Assembly (NCBI GenBank): GCA_003599195.1
Contig: QZIZ01000019.1
Coordinates: 23,524 to 87,523 of the forward strand
Direction: 5' to 3'
Source of the DNA: Deltaproteobacteria bacterium
GTDB taxonomy: Bacteria > Desulfobacterota > Desulfobaccia > Desulfobaccales > 0-14-0-80-60-11
Length of the DNA stretch: 64,000 nucleotides
The translations under genes were made by a program, and so were the position numbers. Positions within the stretch are counted from its first letter, which is position 1. Each line of letters begins with the position of its first letter. Shown one piece after another: positions 23,191-31,317 of the stretch. A model generated the notes under the pieces. It was not told where the DNA came from. It saw only the letters and a list, made by a program, of their open reading frames with translations, and did no database searches.

Positions 23191-24396
23191 TCATCCCCAC
23201 AACCTCCCCGGTGTCACCGGCTCCGCGGCGGGCAACTGTTGGGACATGAGGTGAAAGTAAATCCCTGCGTCCGCCACTGCGCCCACCAGGGTCAAACCCA
23301 CCAGGCGGCCCTCCCGGTAGGCCAGGCGGCGGTAATGGCCGCGGCGCCGGTCGAGTTCGCTGACTATCTCGACATCCTCGGCCTCCGGCTGCACTAACCC
23401 CCCGGTGATGATCTTGAAGCCCCGCAACGAAATGCTGTTTTGGGGCAGCAGGCCGGGGTAGCGCCGGTTTGCCCCGGCCATGTTGGCCCCGGCGATCTTC
23501 CCTTGCTCCACGGCCGCGGGCCAGATGGGGACATAAGCCGGTTGGCCGGTGAGGAGGTTAACTCCCTGAACACAGTCCCCCGCGGCATAAATCTCCGGCA
23601 GCCCGGTATTAAGCCGGGCGTCCACCGGCACGCCGCCGGCCGCGGCCAGGCCGCTGTCCGCCAGAAATTCCGTATTCGGCGTCACGCCGATGGCGAACAG
23701 CACGGCCTGAGCGGGCAGTTCCCGGCCGTCCGCCAGGGCCAGGGCCCGGACCCGGCCCTTGTACCCCGCCAAACCAATGGGCTTGGTGTCGCAATAAACT
23801 TCAATGCCCCATTCTAATAGGGCGTTACCCAACATCGCCGCGGCCTGAGTATCCACCAGCCGGGGCAATACCTGGGACTCCAGCTCCGCCAGGGCCACCC
23901 GGCAGCCTCGCCGGGCCAGGGCTTCAGCGGCCTTGAGGCCCACCGGCCCGGCTCCTGCAACCACCACCTCTGCGCCCTCGGGCAGGGCCGCGTCCAGGCG
24001 CCGCCAGTCCGCCAGGGTGCGCAGGGTAAAGACGCCCTCCAGGTCTTCCCCGGGGATGCCCGGCAGCCGGGGCCGGGCCCCGGAGGCGATGAGCAGCCGG
24101 TCGTAGGGACAGGCCCGTCCGGAGCGCAGGCGCACTTCCCGCTCCTCCGGGGCCACCTGGACCACCTGCTCCCCCAAGAGGGCTTCAAACCCCCATTCCT
24201 GGAAATAATCCGCGGCCTTAAGCCAGATCTTCTCCAGGCTTACCTCGCCGCTCAACAGATAGGTGAGCAGAGGCCTGCTGTAAGGAGGATGAGGCTCATC
24301 GCTGACCACGGTGACGGCGCCCCGGGGGTCCCACTGCCTGATGGTTTCCGCGGCGGCCAGCCCCGCGGCGCTGGCGCCGATGATTAGATAGCGCAT
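23191..24396 (-). CDS. FAD-dependent pyridine nucleotide-disulfide oxidoreductase family protein
   Basis: 401 residues. The FAD-binding Rossmann motif is at the N-terminus (IIGASAAGLAAAETIR). Then come the PHPPYSRPLL substrate-loop sequence of rubredoxin/ferredoxin reductases and NirB-type proteins, the NAD-binding motif VVVAGAGPVGLKAAEAL, ATG-like IASGARPRLPGIPGE, and IYAAGDCVQG for FAD ribityl contact. It lacks the redox-active disulfide of glutathione reductases. It likely transfers electrons between NAD(P)H and a ferredoxin-type partner, and the next gene codes for a 4Fe-4S protein. The pair looks like a two-gene operon. Confidence 0.9.
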   Translation of the reverse strand: MRYLIIGASAAGLAAAETIRQWDPRGAVTVVSDEPHPPYSRPLLTYLLSGEVSLEKIWLKAADYFQEWGFEALLGEQVVQVAPEEREVRLRSGRACPYDRLLIASGARPRLPGIPGEDLEGVFTLRTLADWRRLDAALPEGAEVVVAGAGPVGLKAAEALARRGCRVALAELESQVLPRLVDTQAAAMLGNALLEWGIEVYCDTKPIGLAGYKGRVRALALADGRELPAQAVLFAIGVTPNTEFLADSGLAAAGGVPVDARLNTGLPEIYAAGDCVQGVNLLTGQPAYVPIWPAAVEQGKIAGANMAGANRRYPGLLPQNSISLRGFKIITGGLVQPEAEDVEIVSELDRRRGHYRRLAYREGRLVGLTLVGAVADAGIYFHLMSQQLPAAEPVTPGRLWG

Positions 24397-24449
24397 AATG
24401 TTATTTTACCGCGAAGCTGAGGCCCCAGGGAAGAAAAATAGCTGCTTAT

Positions 24450-24552
24450 GGAAGGGCGAAAAGGGGAAGAGGGAAAAAGGGGAAAGGGGAAAAAATTTAT
24501 TATGCCTCCAACCCTTCCCTTTTCGCCTTTTAACCTTTTCCCCTTTTCCCCC
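24450..24552. repeat. Inverted purine/pyrimidine heptamer arms (AAGGGGA / TCCCCTT)
   Basis: Left arm 24450-24494 consists of AAGGGGA-like units; right arm 24511-24552 consists of complementary CCCTTTT/CCCCTTT units. It lies in the 279-base divergent gap before purH and overlaps a false upstream extension of that frame. Similar sequence is at 57232-57322. Confidence 0.8.
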
Positions 24553-24675
24553 AGATATTTCCCATCTTGCATAACTTTCACTCCTGTAGTAGTGTCCTCT
24601 CCAGCCGGACCCGGCTTCGAAGGGCCAGCTTTCCGGTTCGCATTTCCCCATTTCCGAAGATTGCGGAGGCAGATG

Positions 24676-25278
24676 ATGAAACCCATATCCCGGGCCTTGA
24701 TAAGCGTTACCGACAAAGGCGGTTTGCTGGAGTTTGCCCAATTTCTAGCCAAGTATCAGGTGGAGATCCTGTCCACCGGCGGCACCGCCAAGATGCTCAG
24801 GGACGGCGGCGTGAAGGTGGTGGAAGTCTCCGATTACACCGGCTTTCCGGAAATGTTGGACGGCCGGGTGAAGACCCTGCACCCCAAAATCCACGGGGGC
24901 ATTCTGGGCCGCCGGGACCTCCCCGCCCACCTGGAACAGATGGCCGCCCAAAAAATCCAACCCATCGACCTGGTGGTGGTCAACCTCTATCAGTTCGAAA
25001 AAGCGGTGGCCAAGCCCGGCTGCACCCTGGAAGACGCCATTGAAAACATCGATATCGGCGGGCCCACCCTGCTTCGGGCCGCGGCCAAGAATTACCAGGC
25101 GGTCACCGTGGTAGTGGACCCCGGGGATTACCACCGCCTCATGGACGAGATGAAGCTTAATAAGGGCGCGACCAGCCTGAGCACCCGCTTCAAACTGGCG
25201 AAAAAGGTCTTCAAGCTTACCAGCGAGTACGATACCGCCATTTACCATTATCTGGTGGACAAGGCTCCGGCCTGCTGA
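24676..25278 (+). CDS. IMP cyclohydrolase (PurH N-domain only)
   Basis: 200 residues from ATG 24676 ([16 protein letters not shown]); GGAGG lies 6 bases upstream. The frame extends far upstream but through repeats. Motifs of the MGS-like cyclohydrolase domain are [38 protein letters not shown] (the substrate loop), [25 protein letters not shown] and the C-terminal [11 protein letters not shown]. In most bacteria PurH is about 520 residues and also carries AICAR transformylase; here the transformylase half is absent. It cyclises FAICAR to IMP. The next gene overlaps its stop by one base. Confidence 0.93.
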   Translation: MKPISRALISVTDKGGLLEFAQFLAKYQVEILSTGGTAKMLRDGGVKVVEVSDYTGFPEMLDGRVKTLHPKIHGGILGRRDLPAHLEQMAAQKIQPIDLVVVNLYQFEKAVAKPGCTLEDAIENIDIGGPTLLRAAAKNYQAVTVVVDPGDYHRLMDEMKLNKGATSLSTRFKLAKKVFKLTSEYDTAIYHYLVDKAPAC

Positions 25279-25643
25279 TGGGTGCGCCTGCCTCGATTAC
25301 CATGAGCCGGGGCCGGGTCCTGGACCTCACCGGCCCCTATTACTACCAGGACCTGCTCACCGGCATCGCCCAGGAGATCCTCGCCGAGCTGGCCGAAATC
25401 GAGAAAGTGGACCTCCCCTCCCTGGCGGAGGAGGATTTCGAACAGGTGGTGAGCGTCACCCAGATCCGCCTGCTCAACGAACTTTATTACTGCCTGGGGC
25501 AACTCCGGGCCGCGGGTGTGGAACTGGAGGTGAAACGGGCCATCCAGGACCTCCGGGATATCTGGAACCGTTACATCGACCAGACCCAGCGGCCCGCAGC
25601 CCTGAAATTTCAGGTGGAGCCGGGAGAAGACCAGGTGCAATGA
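25278..25643 (+). CDS. Unknown 121-residue protein translationally coupled to the PurH domain
   Basis: The ATG shares one base with the preceding stop (TGATG), so translation is probably coupled. The protein is mostly helical and acidic: an N-terminal GRVLDLTGPYYYQDL, then LAELAEIEKVDLPSLAEEDF, VTQIRLLNELYYCLGQL and RAIQDLRDIWNRYIDQ. No membrane segment, cysteine cluster or known motif. The C-terminal tail is polar. Its context suggests a link with purine synthesis, but I do not recognise the family. Confidence 0.75.
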   Translation: MGAPASITMSRGRVLDLTGPYYYQDLLTGIAQEILAELAEIEKVDLPSLAEEDFEQVVSVTQIRLLNELYYCLGQLRAAGVELEVKRAIQDLRDIWNRYIDQTQRPAALKFQVEPGEDQVQ

Positions 25644-25754
25644 GAGGGAGAGGAACAATCTTTCCAGCAGGTGACTGTCTCTGGACGATCAGGACCTCAT
25701 AAGATTTAACCCTAAACATTCCGCCAATCTTTCTATCAGATAACCTACATAAAA

Positions 25755-25793
25755 TTACCTAACATAAATAAAATAACTAGGCAAAAATAGGTA
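25755..25793. promoter_or_regulatory. TAGGYA half-site cluster upstream of the polysaccharide dehydratase
   Basis: TTACCTA at 25755-25761, TAGGCA at 25778-25783 and TAGGTA at 25788-25793; the last two are spaced 10 bp apart on one DNA face. The outer pair forms an inverted AAAATTACCTA/TAGGTAATTTT repeat. The sites lie in the AT-rich 361-base gap (25644-26004) before the dehydratase, which holds no gene. Their half-sites match the palindromes at 7115, 27418 and 29875. Confidence 0.45.
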
Positions 25794-26004
25794 ATTTTAC
25801 CAGCTTTTTCCTAACCTAAATTTTCTTAAAATAATACTAAACTGAAATTTTGGCGAGGGCTGGGAAGTTAAGCCCACCGTTTCCGGATTTTTACGGCAGG
25901 TGTGCGGATCGAAGTGGACATGAATTTCTACTGCCTCCTGAGGTTGATTTTCCAAACGTGAAAGATCTTTCGATTGAGCGTGATGGCGAAGCGTGGGGAG
26001 AATT

Positions 26005-27141
26005 ATGAAAAGTTACTATGGCGATAAAACCGTCTTGATTACCGGATCAGCCGGCACCGTGGGCACGGAAATCGTCCGCCAGTTGGTGGCGCTCGCACCC
26101 AAGGAACTCCGGATTCTGGATAATAATGAATCCGCTTTGTTTTTTCAGGGCAATGAATACCGGCATGCCGGCCGGGTGATCCCTTACCTGGGCGACGTCA
26201 GGGACGACCAGAAACTGGCCAACGTCACCAGGGGAGTGGACATTATCTTTCATCTGGCCGCGTTTAAGCACGTGGGTTTCGCAGAATACAATCCCTTCGA
26301 GGCGGTGCAAACCAATATTCTCGGAGTGAAACATGTGGCTCAGGCCGCCCAGATCAATCACGTCTCCCGGGTGATCTTCGCCAGTTCCGATAAGGCCGTC
26401 AACCCCACCAACGTCATGGGCACCTCCAAACTCATGGGGGAGCGCATCTTCACTGCAGCCAACATTTTTCACAACAACGGCAGCCAGATATTCTCCAGCG
26501 TCCGCTTCGGCAACGTCCTGGGCTCCCGGGGTTCGGTGGTTCCCATTTTTGCCAAACAGATCCTGTCCGGCGCCACGGTGACCGTCACCGACGCCCGCAT
26601 GACCAGGTTCGTGATGACCGTGCAGGAGGCCGCCAACCTGCTGCTGGAAGCGCCTTTCATCGCTTGCGGGGGTGAGGTTTTGGTCACCAAGATGTTGGCC
26701 ATGCGCATCATCGATCTGGCCCACGCCATGATCGAACTGCTGACCGCCAGAACCGGCATGGACCCGGGGTCCATTCCCATCAAATTCGTGGGCGCCATGC
26801 CCGGCGAGAAGCTCTATGAGGAATTGATGACCGAGGAGGAAGTGGGCCGCACCAAGGAACTCCCCACGATGTTCGCCATCCTCCCGGCTCTGCGGGGTTA
26901 TTACCAAAAGATTGAATATAACTATCAAAATTTGCTGCCGGAGGTGGAAAACCGGCGCCCCTACATCTCCAACCTGGAGATTCCCATGACCATTGAGGAG
27001 ATCAAGGCCTACCTGGAAGACTACGGTATTCTGGATGAATTCCTGCCGCCGGGAAAGCCTTATGATCTGCTGTATCCCGCTCCCGACCTGGACCTGGAAA
27101 CGGCAACGCAGAAATCTCCGCGGCCGGTCAAACTGCAATGA
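26005..27141 (+). CDS. FlaA1/CapD-type nucleotide-sugar 4,6-dehydratase (copy 1)
   Basis: 378 residues from ATG 26005; GGGGAG lies 4 bases upstream (an earlier GTG at 25993 is in frame). Extended SDR: TVLITGSAGTVGTEIVRQL for NAD(P), then LDNNESALFF, YLGDVRD, HLAAFKHV, and SSDKAVNPTNVMGTSKLMGE with the active-site residues of the inverting UDP-GlcNAc 4,6-dehydratase branch. RFGNVLGSRGSVVP and FVMTVQEAANL follow. It converts UDP-GlcNAc or a similar sugar nucleotide to a 4-keto-6-deoxy sugar. It is cytoplasmic and begins the polysaccharide locus. A very similar paralogue lies at 33720-34859. Confidence 0.9.
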   Translation: MKSYYGDKTVLITGSAGTVGTEIVRQLVALAPKELRILDNNESALFFQGNEYRHAGRVIPYLGDVRDDQKLANVTRGVDIIFHLAAFKHVGFAEYNPFEAVQTNILGVKHVAQAAQINHVSRVIFASSDKAVNPTNVMGTSKLMGERIFTAANIFHNNGSQIFSSVRFGNVLGSRGSVVPIFAKQILSGATVTVTDARMTRFVMTVQEAANLLLEAPFIACGGEVLVTKMLAMRIIDLAHAMIELLTARTGMDPGSIPIKFVGAMPGEKLYEELMTEEEVGRTKELPTMFAILPALRGYYQKIEYNYQNLLPEVENRRPYISNLEIPMTIEEIKAYLEDYGILDEFLPPGKPYDLLYPAPDLDLETATQKSPRPVKLQ

Positions 27142-27588
27142 GGATGCTTCTCTGGGATTGAGCCGAAGGCGCACCCGGGGGTCTTCCCCACCCGGGGGCG
27201 GACATATGGGGCCTTGCCGGCAAATTCATCTGTCTACCGCGGCGTAAGCAAAGCGCAGATCTTTCCCATTCAAAATTTTCTACAAAATTCCCTTAGTTAT
27301 CCCCAGCAGAGAGCAACAACCGGAAGCCCAGGCAAAGGGAACACTATCCCTTTTGTTTAGCGGGCTCGTCCCTGGAGGATTAATTGCGGATATATACAAC
27401 GATTTTTCCATACATTAAATAGGTAATTATGCCTATTGATTATAGGCCAGCTAAAAATCAAACTATACTTAGGCTTTTTGGCAACACCTATATTTTGTCG
27501 AAGGGGCCGGACCAGCGCAAGTTCATAAAATATTGACCTTCAAACTTCGATAATGCCCCTGGAGAACAACAAAAAGGAGGAGCGGAAT
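27142..27588. other. 447-base gene-free gap
   Basis: No gene is visible. The first half is GC-rich and contains CCCGGGGG-type inverted segments near 27165-27200. The second half is AT-rich and holds a 20-bp palindrome (27418-27437) and a possible -10 (TATACT, 27464-27469) without a well-spaced -35. No known riboswitch was recognised. Confidence 0.6.
27418..27437. promoter_or_regulatory. 20-bp palindrome AATAGGTA-N4-TGCCTATT upstream of the peroxidase gene
   Basis: 8+4+8 inverted repeat with one G-T wobble, matching 7115-7134 at 15 of 16 arm positions. It lies about 150 bases before the peroxidase start. It may be an operator or the foot of a hairpin. Confidence 0.5.
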
Positions 27589-29649
27589 ATGAAACGATTT
27601 CATCGACAAGGAAAAATCATCCTTGCCGCGGTCCTGGGGCTGGCCTTGCTCCCCGGACCGGTCTGGGGACAATCCCTGAAAACCGTCCAGGTGCCGGAAC
27701 CCCCCACCCTTTCCAGTTTTGTGAGAGATAAAGCCGCGGCCATTCAGTTGGGGAAGGCCCTCTTCTGGGATATGCAGGTGGGCAGCGACGGGGTCACGGC
27801 CTGCGCCAGTTGCCATTTCCACGCCGGGGCTGACAGCCGCACCCGGGCCCAACTCAACCCGGACACCCTGGGAGGGGATGCCACTTTCCAGGCCGGGGGG
27901 CGCAACACCAATTTGGGCCGGAGCAAATTCCCCTTTGTCAAGTTTGTCAATCCCGACGATCCCAGTGCCGGGGTCCTTAGGGATTGGAACGACGTGGTTT
28001 CCTCCCAGGGGGTGCGCCTCACCCTGTTCACGGATATCGTGCCCGGCAACGCCGTGGATGCCGGGGTCTCCCAGCGGGATCCGGTTTTCCGGTTCCAGCG
28101 GCGGGTGGAGCCCCGCAATACTCCCACCATGATCAATGCGGTCTTTAACTTCGCCAATTTTTGGGACGGCCGGGCCAATAACGTCTTCAACGGCGCCAAT
28201 CCCTTCGGGGCCATGGATACGGACGCGGCCGGAAATCCCAATAAAAGGATCGTGAAAAATGTCGCCGGAGTCCTGACCCCGGTGCTCATCCGCATCCGCA
28301 ACGCCAGCCTGGCTTCCCAGGCCACGGGTCCGCCTCTGAGCGACTTCGAGATGTCCTGGAGGGGCCGCACCTGGCCCAAGGTTGGCAAGAAGATGCTCAG
28401 CCTGGCCCCCTTGGCCCAGCAGGTGGTGCATCCCCAGGACAGCGTCCTGGGCCTGCTCGCCAACTCCACCCTGGTCAACGGCGTGCCCTCCAATGTTCCC
28501 GGGATCAACACCACCTATGAGGCTCTGATCAAGAAAGCCTTTTTCGGTTCGTATTGGGGCAATACCACCCAAATAGTGACTTTTAACGCCGAGGGGCTGC
28601 CCACGGTCCTGCCCCACCCCGGCAGGCCCTTGACCACTGACGAATACACGCAGATGGAGGCCAACTTCAGCCTTTTCTTCGGTCTGGCCGTGCAGCTCTA
28701 CGAGGCGACCTTGATCGCGGACGACACCCCCTTCGACCGGTTCCAGGATGGTTTTCCCAATTCCCTTACCCCCGAGCAGGTGTTCGGCATGCAGATTTTC
28801 GATTTTGCCCAATGCTCGGTGTGCCATGCAGGCGCAGAAATGACTGCCGCGTCCGTGGCCAATCTTCTCCTGAACCCAAATCCCCCGCCTCCGGGGCAGA
28901 TCAATGTGCCCGACCCCACCAAAAATCCCCTGAACGCCATCGAACAGATGCCGTTCACGGTGGGGGAAGGCCTTTATGACGTGGATTTCGTCCATATCAG
29001 CGTGGTGCGCCAGTCCAACGACCCGGGCCGGGGGGGGACCGCGCCCTTTATCAACCCCCGCACCGCGGCCGAATATCCCCTTTCCTGGTCGGTTCTGGGC
29101 CAGTTGAAAAGGGACGGGCTGCTGCCGCCCTCGGTGGCCGCGTTTACCCCCAACCTGCCGGTGGGCTTCCAGGCGAATTTCACCCGGCCTTTCCCGGACC
29201 GGGCGGTCAATAGCGGGGCCATGAAAGTCCCCCAACTGCGCAACATTGACCTGACCGGCCCCTATTTCCACAACGGTGGAGCCGCCACCCTGATGCAGGT
29301 GGTGGACTTTTATACCCGGGGCGGGAACTTTCGCTTCGGGAATTTTCCCGACATAACTGAAGCAATGGACGGCGACGTTCCTGCTGAGGTTGCCCCAGTC
29401 GGCTTTTTGATCGGCAATACCGCCGCTCAAAGGGCCCTGGTGGCCTTCCTCCAGGCCCTCACCGACCCCCGGGTCAAAGAAGAGCAAGCTCCCTTTGATC
29501 ATCCTCAACTCTTCGTGCCCCAGGGCATCGATCCCGTCACCAGAATCGAAGTTATTAACGAGATTCCGCCGGTGGGCGCGGGCGGCCGCATACCTGCCGG
29601 ATTGCTGCCCCTGCAGCCCTTCCTGAACGTGAACCAATTCTCGCCGTAA
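27589..29649 (+). CDS. Secreted di-haem cytochrome c peroxidase/MauG-like protein
   Basis: 686 residues from ATG 27589, with AAGGAGG about 8 bases upstream. A signal peptide (MKRFHRQGKIILAAVLGLAL, cleavage after VWG) precedes two CxxCH haem sites: CASCHFH near 71-75 and CSVCHAG near 409-413. The sequence between them contains TPTMINAVFNFANFWDGRA, family-typical for the bacterial cytochrome c peroxidase group, and KVPQLRNIDLTGPYFHNG near the C-terminus. The usual enzyme is about 330-400 residues, so this is an enlarged form with long insertions. It should act in the periplasm on peroxide or a modified protein substrate. It sits between two polysaccharide genes without a metabolic link. A clear terminator follows. 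Confidence 0.9.
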   Translation: MKRFHRQGKIILAAVLGLALLPGPVWGQSLKTVQVPEPPTLSSFVRDKAAAIQLGKALFWDMQVGSDGVTACASCHFHAGADSRTRAQLNPDTLGGDATFQAGGRNTNLGRSKFPFVKFVNPDDPSAGVLRDWNDVVSSQGVRLTLFTDIVPGNAVDAGVSQRDPVFRFQRRVEPRNTPTMINAVFNFANFWDGRANNVFNGANPFGAMDTDAAGNPNKRIVKNVAGVLTPVLIRIRNASLASQATGPPLSDFEMSWRGRTWPKVGKKMLSLAPLAQQVVHPQDSVLGLLANSTLVNGVPSNVPGINTTYEALIKKAFFGSYWGNTTQIVTFNAEGLPTVLPHPGRPLTTDEYTQMEANFSLFFGLAVQLYEATLIADDTPFDRFQDGFPNSLTPEQVFGMQIFDFAQCSVCHAGAEMTAASVANLLLNPNPPPPGQINVPDPTKNPLNAIEQMPFTVGEGLYDVDFVHISVVRQSNDPGRGGTAPFINPRTAAEYPLSWSVLGQLKRDGLLPPSVAAFTPNLPVGFQANFTRPFPDRAVNSGAMKVPQLRNIDLTGPYFHNGGAATLMQVVDFYTRGGNFRFGNFPDITEAMDGDVPAEVAPVGFLIGNTAAQRALVAFLQALTDPRVKEEQAPFDHPQLFVPQGIDPVTRIEVINEIPPVGAGGRIPAGLLPLQPFLNVNQFSP

Positions 29650-29677
29650 AGGACGGAGCAGCACCACCTGAAGGACA

Positions 29678-29704
29678 AAACGGCCGGGTAATACCCGGCC
29701 GTTT
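29678..29704 (+). terminator. Rho-independent terminator after the peroxidase gene
   Basis: A 12-bp perfect stem AAACGGCCGGGT/ACCCGGCCGTTT with a 3-base loop, followed by CTTTTTCTTTT. It starts 28 bases after the stop codon. Confidence 0.92.
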
Positions 29705-29874
29705 CTTTTTCTTTTACCAAGGGGACGATTCGGGGAGAGCCCGGCCCATCCGCACCCCACGGACTGGAGCCGGTAGCGGCGGCCCGTAGCAATAATTACC
29801 TAGATAAATCTTATTGTAATAGTATTATTTACTAGAGTAGATTATCAAAAGTTAGATACCCTTACCGGCCTTTA

Positions 29875-29894
29875 TGCCTATACAAAAATAGGTA
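29875..29894. promoter_or_regulatory. 20-bp inverted repeat TGCCTAT-N6-ATAGGTA just upstream of a promoter
   Basis: The half-sites are the same as in the other TAGGYA sites, in outward orientation (7+6+7). It ends 11 bases before the -35 box of the exporter promoter, a place suited to an activator. A further TTACCTA half-site is at 29796-29802. The gap 29705-30118 contains no gene. Confidence 0.5.
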
Positions 29895-29905
29895 CAGGGA
29901 GCTAC

Positions 29906-29933
29906 TTGACATTTTTTTCTGTGTAAGTATAAT
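29906..29933 (+). promoter_or_regulatory. Sigma-70-type promoter for the polysaccharide export operon
   Basis: TTGACA (29906-29911), a 16-base spacer and TATAAT (29928-29933) match the consensus exactly. Transcription would start near 29940, giving a leader of about 180 bases before the Wza-like gene. Confidence 0.8.
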
Positions 29934-30118
29934 TTATTTCAACAATATTTGCCTCTAACGGCAGATAATTTTGACATATTCATTAAATCTTAATGACAAA
30001 TTTTTGAGAGAACTTAACATTAAGAAATAAACAACTTCAGACTCCCCAAAGTCTTATCAAAAAGGAACAGGGGAATTCGTCTGTCCCTCCCAAAATATTG
30101 GCGGATGAGGATTTGCCG

Positions 30119-31174
30119 ATGAATTCAGGAAAATTTTGGATGCTGCTTCTAATTATCTGTTTGGGGCTGGTGGGCTGCGGCGGCCCTGGAGCTCACCAGA
30201 TGGCGCCCCAGCAGATCGCGGCCCAGGTGGACTCCAAGAGCAAGCAAAGCCAGCAGCTTCAGGAGCAGTTGTTGAAACAGATGGCCATGACCGCTGCGAT
30301 CAGGGATTATCGAGACTATAAAGTGGGCTCGGAGGACATGTTGGCAATCACTTGCCTGGGCACGGATAAGCTGAATACCGAGGCCCGGGTCAATGGCCAG
30401 GGCGAGATCAGCCTGATGCTGGTGGGGCCGGTCAAGGTGGAGGGCTTAACCGCCACTGAGATCGAGAAGAAGCTGGCCCAGCTCTATCAGGAAGGGGATT
30501 ACCTGCGAAATCCGCAAATAACGGTGGCCGTCAAGGAATTCCGCCATCAGAAAGTGGCCGTCACCGGCGCGGTCAACAAACCGGATACTTACACCCTCAT
30601 CGGCCCCCGCACCCTGCTGGAGGTGCTGGGGATGGCCGGCGGACTCACGAATAATGCCGGCGAGGTGGCCCATGTGGTCCGCCCCTACAAAGGCAAGGAG
30701 ACCTCCAAAGAGGGTATGACCCGGCAGTCTTTCACCCCGGGCACGGAGACCATCATGGTGGATCTGAACCGGGCTTTGATCAAGGGAGACCCGGGGGTAA
30801 ATATTGCCATCCGTAGCGGGGATGTGGTCCATGTCCCCTTTGCCCATCTCGCCTATGTCCTGGGTGCGGTTGCCAGACCCGGGGAGGTCCCCATCAAGAA
30901 TAATATGACGGTGACCAAGGCCGTGGCCCAGGCCGGGGGCCAGCACATCATCCTCAGCTCCAACAACGCCTCCATTTTACGGATGGATGAGAACGGCCAA
31001 CGCCAGACCATTCCGGTAAACCTTGCCTCCATCACTAAGGGCACTGAACCGGACATCCCCTTGAAGGAAAATGACATCGTCTTCGTCCAAGAGAGCGGGG
31101 CGCGGCGGTTCTTCTTTGATTTCAAATTCTTTATGCCCGGCAATGTCGGCATGGGCATCCCGGGCCTGATCTAG
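30119..31174 (+). CDS. Wza-like polysaccharide export lipoprotein
   Basis: 351 residues from ATG 30119. A lipoprotein signal ends in LVGCGG, so Cys20 is probably lipidated and the protein sits in the outer membrane. Features: polysaccharide export domain (YRDYKVGSEDMLAITCLG, then VNGQGEISLMLVGPVKVEGLT), followed by SLBB-type repeats (KVAVTGAVNKPDTYTLIG, HLAYVLGAVARPGEVPI) and a C-terminal helix-forming segment. Such octamers form the outer-membrane channel with a Wzc partner; the next gene encodes that partner. It has its own promoter. Confidence 0.92.
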   Translation: MNSGKFWMLLLIICLGLVGCGGPGAHQMAPQQIAAQVDSKSKQSQQLQEQLLKQMAMTAAIRDYRDYKVGSEDMLAITCLGTDKLNTEARVNGQGEISLMLVGPVKVEGLTATEIEKKLAQLYQEGDYLRNPQITVAVKEFRHQKVAVTGAVNKPDTYTLIGPRTLLEVLGMAGGLTNNAGEVAHVVRPYKGKETSKEGMTRQSFTPGTETIMVDLNRALIKGDPGVNIAIRSGDVVHVPFAHLAYVLGAVARPGEVPIKNNMTVTKAVAQAGGQHIILSSNNASILRMDENGQRQTIPVNLASITKGTEPDIPLKENDIVFVQESGARRFFFDFKFFMPGNVGMGIPGLI

Positions 31175-31317
31175 GCGTCAAGCCGACCAAGGTCCTGCGG
31201 GCCTACCGCCCCGGGAACCTTGGCGGCGGCGGCGCTAAGATAAGGTTAACGGCCAATAAAAAAGGACTCTGAGATCAAGGGTCTGAATTTCAGGATCAGT
31301 TTTTAAGGATCTATCCT

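Noticed and set aside
27142-27588. Possible c-di-GMP (GEMM) riboswitch before the peroxidase gene
   Set aside because: The conserved GEMM core sequences are not present; only GC-rich inverted segments and an AT palindrome are seen.
27523-29760. 745-codon minus-strand ORF opposite the di-haem peroxidase
   Set aside because: Its sequence is Gly/His/Gln-rich with no domain, as expected from antisense of a GC-rich gene. The plus strand has a signal peptide, haem motifs and a terminator.
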